64,000 nt of DNA from Tubiluchus corallicola. Taxonomy: Eukaryota; Priapulida; Priapulimorpha; Priapulimorphida; Tubiluchidae. Below the pieces are notes generated by a model. The model made no database searches. It saw only the letters and a list, made by a program, of their open reading frames with translations, and was not told where the DNA came from. Below are positions 59,801-64,000 of this stretch, one piece after another (positions within the stretch are counted from its first letter, which is position 1; each line of letters opens with the position of its first letter). The position numbers and the translations under genes were made by a program. The stretch is taken from contig JAQGDQ010000198.1 in NCBI GenBank assembly GCA_030141605.1, positions 210,001 to 274,000 of the forward strand. The letters are read 5' to 3'.

Positions 59801-60184
59801 GGCAGATAGGATGGCTTCGTTTTTGTACTGCTCTGCACTAACGGCATCAAACGAACACTCCTTAGCTAATTCTCTCAGAGTCTGCACGAATTTATCAATA
59901 GAATCACTTGACTTCTGCTTACAAGTCATCAATGCATGCCTAGCATAATGAATATTCTTTGGCTTTAAATAAACTTTTCTTAACGTGTCAACAGCGTCCT
60001 TGTAACTCTTGCATTCCGAAAATACTTTAAAAACTGAAGCAGGTACAGAGTTCGTTAACAGTTCAAATTTCCTTCTATCTACTTCTTCCGCCACGGCTGC
60101 TACTTCATCCTCTTCTGCTTGCTTAGCCACTGCCCTTCCTTGAAAATTTTCGAATGTTTTCAACCAGTGCTGAAATAGCTTGAG
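56810..60184 (-). CDS. Gypsy Gag-Pol polyprotein (defective)
   Basis: One frame of about 1,120 codons carries Gag, protease, RT, RNase H and integrase without an internal stop. Visible features: two zinc knuckles (CESCGYSHIKNKC, CFKCNKWGHFSRKC); aspartic protease LIDSGSSDSYI; RT with LPFGITNG and an active site reading YLDN (58457-58468) where YxDD is usual; RNase H beginning VVETDAS; integrase with the zinc-binding H-H-C-C region (CPAC) and the D-D-E core (LNIDFNG, IHSDRG, GQCEKYN). The frame has no ATG at its start. A 24-codon ATG frame at 60234-60160 overlaps it in another frame and looks like the real Gag N-terminus, so a shift lies between 60184 and 60160. A fused gag-pol frame occurs in several Gypsy lineages. 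Confidence 0.92.
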   Translation of the reverse strand, partial: LKLFQHWLKTFENFQGRAVAKQAEEDEVAAVAEEVDRRKFELLTNSVPASVFKVFSECKSYKDAVDTLRKVYLKPKNIHYARHALMTCKQKSSDSIDKFVQTLRELAKECSFDAVSAEQYKNEAILSAFISGLASNEIRQKILVDCEELDLDKVLKTAKSTEMAMAHSSNYIGNAMSDIGGIAAFTASKEDDHRDCSLASIKKKQYGARANSKTVCESCGYSHIKNKCPAKNEQCFKCNKWGHFSRKCTEKTTASLVRKNKSDNYQSNWLTLATAHQQNGTPNSLTKATVKITIQQTELKALIDSGSSDSYINAEIVEQLGIPCDQTNDKVGMAVATLSFEVKSVCNVDMILQNRNYALKLLVLRNLCAGVILGHDFMSQHEKVTLHFGGGKEPLKVCGLMRAKLSPAEPFQNLTDGIKPVATKSRRYDIEKTKFIELEVEKLLKDGRIEKSNSPWRAQVLVTTNENHRRRLVIDYSQTINRFTELDAYPAKRMSDLANTMAKYRFYSTVDLESAYHQIPLREQGRKYTAFEANGQLYQFTCLPFGITNGVSCFQRKMDEFIQDFGLKDTYAYLDNITLGGMTQQEHDENLQKLLEAAKRANLTLNEKKCVYSTETVKMLGYQISKGSIKPDPDRLKTLQDMPESNSQKSLKRVLGLLAYYSQWISNFSAKIRPLTEANKFPLSSEAKHAFFQLKADIESAAIKDIEDDIPFVVETDASETAIAATLNQAGRPVAFYSRTLNRSERNHASVEKEAYAIVESLERWRHLLMGRHFTLVTDQRSVSFMFDQKQKSKVKNDKIQRWRVQLTIFSYDIRYRPGKNNEAPDALSRCATTFSDLNYLKTLHEALCHPGATRLYHFVRTKNLPYTLDEIRKITFQCPACCKLKPRFMKPERATLIKAVRPMERLNIDFNGPLPSSTSNKYFLTVVDEYSRFPFAIPCADLSAQTVIQGLSQIFSFRGCAAYIHSDRGASFLSAEVREFLHSRGIATSRTTPYNPRGNGQCEKYNGIIWKSIQSALESKNLDIKAWEIVLPEALHAIRSLLCKSTNATPHELFFNFARRSASGGSVPSWLTSPGPVLLRRFVRTCKSDPLVDMVDLIEANPQYAHIRRYHDGRGKALYLLKT

Positions 60185-60234
60185 CTAGAATTCGGGTCCA
60201 CACTTAGCCTCTCAGGTCGAAGATATTTGTCCAT
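60160..60234 (-). pseudogene. Gag N-terminus in a separate frame
   Basis: ATG at 60234-60232 opens 24 codons (MDKYLRPERLSVDPNSSS at the start) and ends at TGA 60162-60160. It lies 25 nt inside the 5' LTR, overlaps the main frame by about 25 nt and is one base out of phase with it. N-termini of this style are common in related Gag proteins, which is why I think it belongs to the polyprotein. Confidence 0.65.
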
Positions 60235-60241
60235 CTTTTGT

Positions 60242-60257
60242 TTTAAATTGGAATAAA
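60242..60257 (-). other. Candidate self-primer binding site
   Basis: One base inside the 5' LTR, these 16 bases are the exact reverse complement of LTR bases 60302-60317 (minus strand: TTTATTCCAATTTAAA against TTTAAATTGGAATAAA). There is no TGG-starting tRNA 3'-end match at this position, where a tRNA primer site should be. Confidence 0.6.
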
Positions 60258-60258
60258 T

Positions 60259-60420
60259 TGTTATAACCATAAATAAAAGAGAAAATGATTGGAATTATGG
60301 CTTTATTCCAATTTAAAGAGCAGCGCCATTCCAATTACAAGTTAAGGTGGACTGCTTAAAAGAACACCAAACCAAAGTGTTGTAATAGGCATAGATGTTA
60401 ATTAGTTACTCAACANNNNN
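60259..60420 (-). repeat. 5' LTR, last five bases unsequenced
   Basis: It matches the 3' LTR at 153 of 157 bases (60259-60415). The five N that follow bring it to exactly 162 bp, the length of the other LTR, whose matching bases are TAACA. Confidence 0.9.
60416..60420. other. Assembly gap (5 N)
   Basis: Five N lie at the junction between the 5' LTR of the Gypsy element and host DNA. This is the only gap in the window. Confidence 1.
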
Positions 60421-62120
60421 ACATGTTGATTATTCTAGCTGCTGGCCTGTGGCAGCTTCGAATTTTTGGTGAGATGGAAAAAAACAGTTATGGCCGAATG
60501 TGGCGAGAACCATGTTAATAATACAGGTATTATAATAATTCGTAGCGCGAGTTGTAATTATTTAATGGTTACGGTAATCCTATTATAATATCATAATTAT
60601 TTTACACTGAATTTAAACACCTCTTGTACGTAGTGGTGCCCGAATACAAATGTAAGGGGCGAGAAAAGGGTACTTCAATCGACAATTGCAGCGGTGAACC
60701 TAATGATAACTTTTATAAGAAAAATCCGCTTCTGCTTGTTACGAAGCTGTTTATAAAATGAGTACTGTTAGAGATTTTTGCATTTGCACTACTGCAAGGT
60801 TTCTTAAAAAAGGGAGATATCTTTAGGATGGCTTTTGGGCGAAATTCTAGCGGGGTTCGGAGGTAGGGCCGGGAAAAACCTACGTATTTCCTGTATTTTA
60901 GACACTTTATCAGAAACAAAAATTCAGTGGGAAATTTAAATCACAAAGTAATACAAGCTTCTTGATTTTAAACTCTTAAAAAGCTCACCTAGGCTCCCAA
61001 CCGCAATGTATTTTTCTACAGTTAAGGACATTTTAGAAGCATTTAACGAGACTTGTAAAACAGACTTTTGACAAATCATCTAATGGCTTCAAGTACACTT
61101 TTCAAATTTTAGTACAGTGTTCTCACGCTGTAGGTTTTAGAAATTCCTAACATCAACAAGCTAAAAATTTCGTAGAGTCTCTTGTTAAGCGTAATGGAAG
61201 GCTATTTTCCATGATTTCTGAACAGAGAGTTTTTAAAGTTTCCGATTTCATGTATTCATCTGTACAGTCCGTACTAACAGCAGCAAACGCGTCAATCAAA
61301 ATGCATTATCTTAATATTAGTTTAGTTTTGCGCTAATTGAGGATGTCTGTTATTGTTAACTATTATTTTACACAAAACTCGGCGAACTCAGGCAATGTGA
61401 CCAAGTAAATAAGTAATAATTTATTTTAAGACAGGATTTCAACACAAGAGCACAAATCATGATATACCTTACTGTGCAATACTCTATACTGTTCTAATCA
61501 TTTTTTAGATTTTTAATAATTCAATTTTGCTCATTCTTTAAATGCGGGAGAAATAACATGTTGTTTTGGAGAGGGATAACTCTTGCAAATGCAATGGGCA
61601 CGACTAATGAGACTAACTTGGGTGACCAGGGTTTTTTGGGCAGACGTTCTGACACACACAGTTTGCTTACACTCTGGTTATGCAGGAGCGAGTTTTTTTT
61701 ACGTTAGACTCGGACACAGTTTTCCTTAGACTCAGTTAGATCATTTAGACGTATGGATTACTGGACATTGGGCCAGTTTAGATCAAAGACTATTAGATCA
61801 TTTAGACGCATGGATTATTGGACATGGGCCAGTTTAGATCAAAGACTATTGGGCACAATTCACTTTCGTCACAGGAACTGTTGGACACAGGCCATTTTGG
61901 GCACAGATCACTTTACTCACAGCACATGTTGGACACATGCCGATTAATGAACGTCTGTAATAGTACGGATTAACCTGAACCCGAAATTCAACCGATAGCA
62001 CAAGCTGTCGATTATCGCCGACTATAAATAACTAACCATACTTACATTTACAGAAAATATTGCCGACTTTTACTCTAGTATGTTGTAATACTAGTAGGTT
62101 CTTTGATGCCATCTGAAAAA
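60421..62120. other. Intergenic, no gene seen
   Basis: No recognisable coding region. The right flank of the Gypsy insertion starts ACATGT. A degenerate repeat lies at 61736-61848. Confidence 0.5.
61736..61848. repeat. 57-bp tandem duplication in a degenerate repeat
   Basis: Two copies start TTAGATCATTTAGACG at 61736 and 61793 and share CCAGTTTAGATCAAAGACTA. Related GGACACAGG/GGGCACAG phrases continue to about 61940, so the duplication sits in an older degenerate array. Confidence 0.8.
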
Positions 62121-62884
62121 TCAAATGTAGGAAAAACAGCGCAGGAAAAAATGGCACAAATGGAAAAGTAGGTTAAAATGTCACAAGTAAAAATGACACA
62201 GGAAAATTGCCGCTGGAAAAAATGGTACTGTAAAAATAGCCTAGGTAAAAATTGGCACAAAAAACGGTAGAACTGGCACAGGAAAAATGGCGCACTTAGT
62301 AAAGTATGAGTTTAGGGCTAGAATTACCGTTGGGGATAATTATTTTGGTTATTTTTATTTCTACCAAGGAAGTTATGCTTCAGCACAGTTTGGTTATTTT
62401 TTGTCTGTTATGGCAGTAAGCCTATTATGCAACAACTACCTAATTGATTTTCATGAAACTTTGTGGAGAAGGCAGCTATTGAGTGCCAAAATGTGAAACT
62501 TCACCGGTTCTTTTTTCGCAAAACTTTCGTGAAACGCAAACGCAACATTCGTGAAACACTTCGTGAAGATGTTTAGTACTTCTTTTTTGTTATCCCCACT
62601 TGGACAAACAACGTACTGCAACTTGGTTCCAATTCCAGTTCAAGAAATTCTCACGTGTAAAACTGTGTAACGCTGTCTATAATCTTTACTTATTAACGAG
62701 CATAACCTTATAATGTGACTTGGTATGTGAATACGTATATATTTGTCAGTCTGTTGTCGACAAAATTACATCAGTATAGGGTATTTGTCATTTTTTTTCT
62801 ACTTTTCTATTTGTGCCATTTTTACATATTTTTCCATTTTTCCTGTGACATTTTTACTTATTTTTTATTTATGCCATTTTTGTT
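62121..62884 (-). mobile_element. Foldback-like element, copy C (inverted orientation)
   Basis: The left array (62121-62290) is the longest in the family, with many AAAATGGCACA and AAAATGACACAGG units. The right array (62786-62884) has GTGCCATTTTTAC, TTTTTCCTGTGACATTTT and ATGCCATTTTT. Read on the minus strand, the interior follows copies A and B: ACAGCGTTACACAG, GAGAATTTCTTGAACTGGA, and a CCCTAAACTCAT block next to the far array. No open frame. Confidence 0.75.
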
Positions 62885-62962
62885 ACGCACCGAAGCATCT
62901 GCCAATATTATGCAATATACCGCCAATGATTTTTTACTGTGCAGTAACGTTGACAAACACCG

Positions 62963-63568
62963 ATGGCGACTCAAAATTTGAAGAATCCTATGGATCTCCT
63001 TGAGAAAATTTTGTCAAACGACATGTTTTCCTCTAACGTAGAGGCTTTGTTTACTTTCTGGGAAATTCAAAAGTTAAAGCCGTTATACACATGTTTACAT
63101 GTATACCATTATTATTCTTTTTTACTTCTTTCCCCCATGCTTCCAGCACCTTTATTTGTGTGTTTGTTTCTGAAGCTAAAGCAATGCCCGCTCGCACCGT
63201 CCAGAGCATCTTGTAGGACATTGCACAAAGAACTCAAATTGAGCTGTATATTGATTGGTTGCTGCTGTGTAGTTGTTACTGGTACTGTAGACGACACCAT
63301 GCATGTAGTAAAACAGTATGGCAGCCCGTCATGCTTTCACTTTCGTTGCAGTAGCTTTTACATTACACTCCCAGTAACTGTGCACGTACAGACGAAGTTG
63401 TACTGTATGGAATGTAAAGCAGTAGCATTTGTATCGTTTTGTCTCTCAGATGGTTACTTACACAGTCAACATTATTGTCAAAGTCAAAATCATAATTATA
63501 CAGGCCCAGGCGCGTGTCTAACTGGATACATAATTATACTGCGCAGTGGAAAACTGGTAAACAACTAA
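62963..63568 (+). CDS. Uncharacterised open frame (weak)
   Basis: A 201-codon open frame starts at an ATG with good context (ACCGATGGC). It is the longest unexplained frame in the window. The first 38 residues (MATQNLKNPMDLLEKILSND.., rich in Leu, Asn and charged residues) look protein-like. The rest is Cys- and hydrophobic-rich, of low plausibility, and matches no family I know. It could be the first exon of a gene running past the window, or chance. It begins 80 bp after foldback copy C. Confidence 0.2.
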   Translation: MATQNLKNPMDLLEKILSNDMFSSNVEALFTFWEIQKLKPLYTCLHVYHYYSFLLLSPMLPAPLFVCLFLKLKQCPLAPSRASCRTLHKELKLSCILIGCCCVVVTGTVDDTMHVVKQYGSPSCFHFRCSSFYITLPVTVHVQTKLYCMECKAVAFVSFCLSDGYLHSQHYCQSQNHNYTGPGACLTGYIIILRSGKLVNN

Positions 63569-64000
63569 GTCTTTTGTTCGATAAACGTACTAAGTGACAG
63601 CCTTGTGTTACCATGACAACGCATTTTAAGAAGCCACTGATATTATATTGTCCAGAGAAGCACACAAATGTAGCCAATTAATAGAAAATGTAATTAATAC
63701 TTTGCTGTTTGGGCTCTTTAATAACTCATATTACTATGCAGCTTCATTGACAAATTATGTAACAAAAATTTAATGAACTGTTTATACTTTATGCTTTCAT
63801 ACGTTTTATTAACATTATAAAATTAAAATAGATGTAAATCTAATTACAATATTTTCAATTATATAGATAAATCTAAAATGCCTGTATAATCTGATATATT
63901 ATACCTAATATGAATTTTTAAGTTTCAGCGTGTTGATCATTGTGTTCTTATTGAGCAAATTGAATTCTGCTTATGAATGACAAATAATCATTTAATTAGA
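63569..64000. other. Window end, no gene seen
   Basis: AT-rich sequence without recognisable features. Confidence 0.5.

Larger units (their letters stand above)
56110..60420 (-). mobile_element. Ty3/Gypsy LTR retrotransposon, near-complete
   Basis: The 4.3-kb element runs on the minus strand: 5' LTR 60259-60420, priming-site region, gag-pol frame, short C-terminal frame, polypurine tract, 3' LTR 56110-56271. The LTRs begin TGTTAT and end ATAACA and differ at 4 of 157 comparable positions. The host bases ACATGT occur on both outer sides (56104-56109 and 60421-60426), consistent with a target-site duplication. The domain order protease, RT, RNase H, integrase fits Ty3/Gypsy (Metaviridae). Two frameshifts and a changed RT active site suggest that this copy is not autonomous as assembled. 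The clade was not determined. Confidence 0.93.

Noticed and set aside
63112-63300. 62-codon minus-strand frame with a donor-like GGTGCTG after the Lys codon at its far side
   Set aside because: Some stretches look protein-like, but I found no matching acceptor or neighbouring exon and no family. It also conflicts with the longer plus-strand frame, which is itself weak.

Overview
The window is nuclear DNA from an invertebrate animal. It is AT-rich, its genes are broken by many GT-AG introns, and it carries LTR, Tc1/mariner-like, non-LTR and foldback-like repeats. The three host genes are animal proteins whose residue-level layout is close to their vertebrate counterparts. I cannot name the phylum from sequence alone.

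Layout. (1) 2469-26565, minus strand: a complete tankyrase gene. I joined 26 exons by splice sites and phase; they sum to 3,555 nt (1,184 aa plus stop). The order is ankyrin clusters, SAM, PARP, with the zinc site and the H-Y-E triad intact. It has no HPS-type N-terminus, so its architecture is like TNKS2. (2) 30213-45247, plus strand, divergent from tankyrase: the GINS subunit SLD5 (GINS4). Seven coding exons sum to 672 nt (223 aa, the human length). Intron 5 is about 10.7 kb, full of repeats, and needs a GC-AG donor to keep frame. (3) About 46.6-51.5 kb, plus strand: a PPP1R3-type glycogen-targeting subunit of protein phosphatase 1. Its coding region lies in one exon (292 aa), with a likely TATA promoter and 5'UTR exon about 3.3 kb upstream. 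(4) 56110-60420, minus strand: a young Ty3/Gypsy LTR retrotransposon with 162-bp LTRs. (5) 60.4-64 kb: repeats and one unproven open frame.

The three host genes share no pathway: poly-ADP-ribosylation, replication-fork assembly and glycogen metabolism. The divergent tankyrase/SLD5 arrangement, with 3.6 kb between start codons, could share regulatory DNA, but I see no direct sign of it.

The most interesting signals are as follows. The Gypsy element has a perfect 16-nt complement between the site just inside its 5' LTR and the LTR itself, and no tRNA-like primer site there, which suggests self-priming. A repeat family at three places has ends made of short tandem AAAATGGCACA-like units in opposite orientation. 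A tandem duplication copied the 3' end of a tankyrase catalytic exon together with a now-dead donor. The SLD5 GC-AG intron is exceptionally long. The 5-N assembly gap falls exactly on the last five bases of an LTR.
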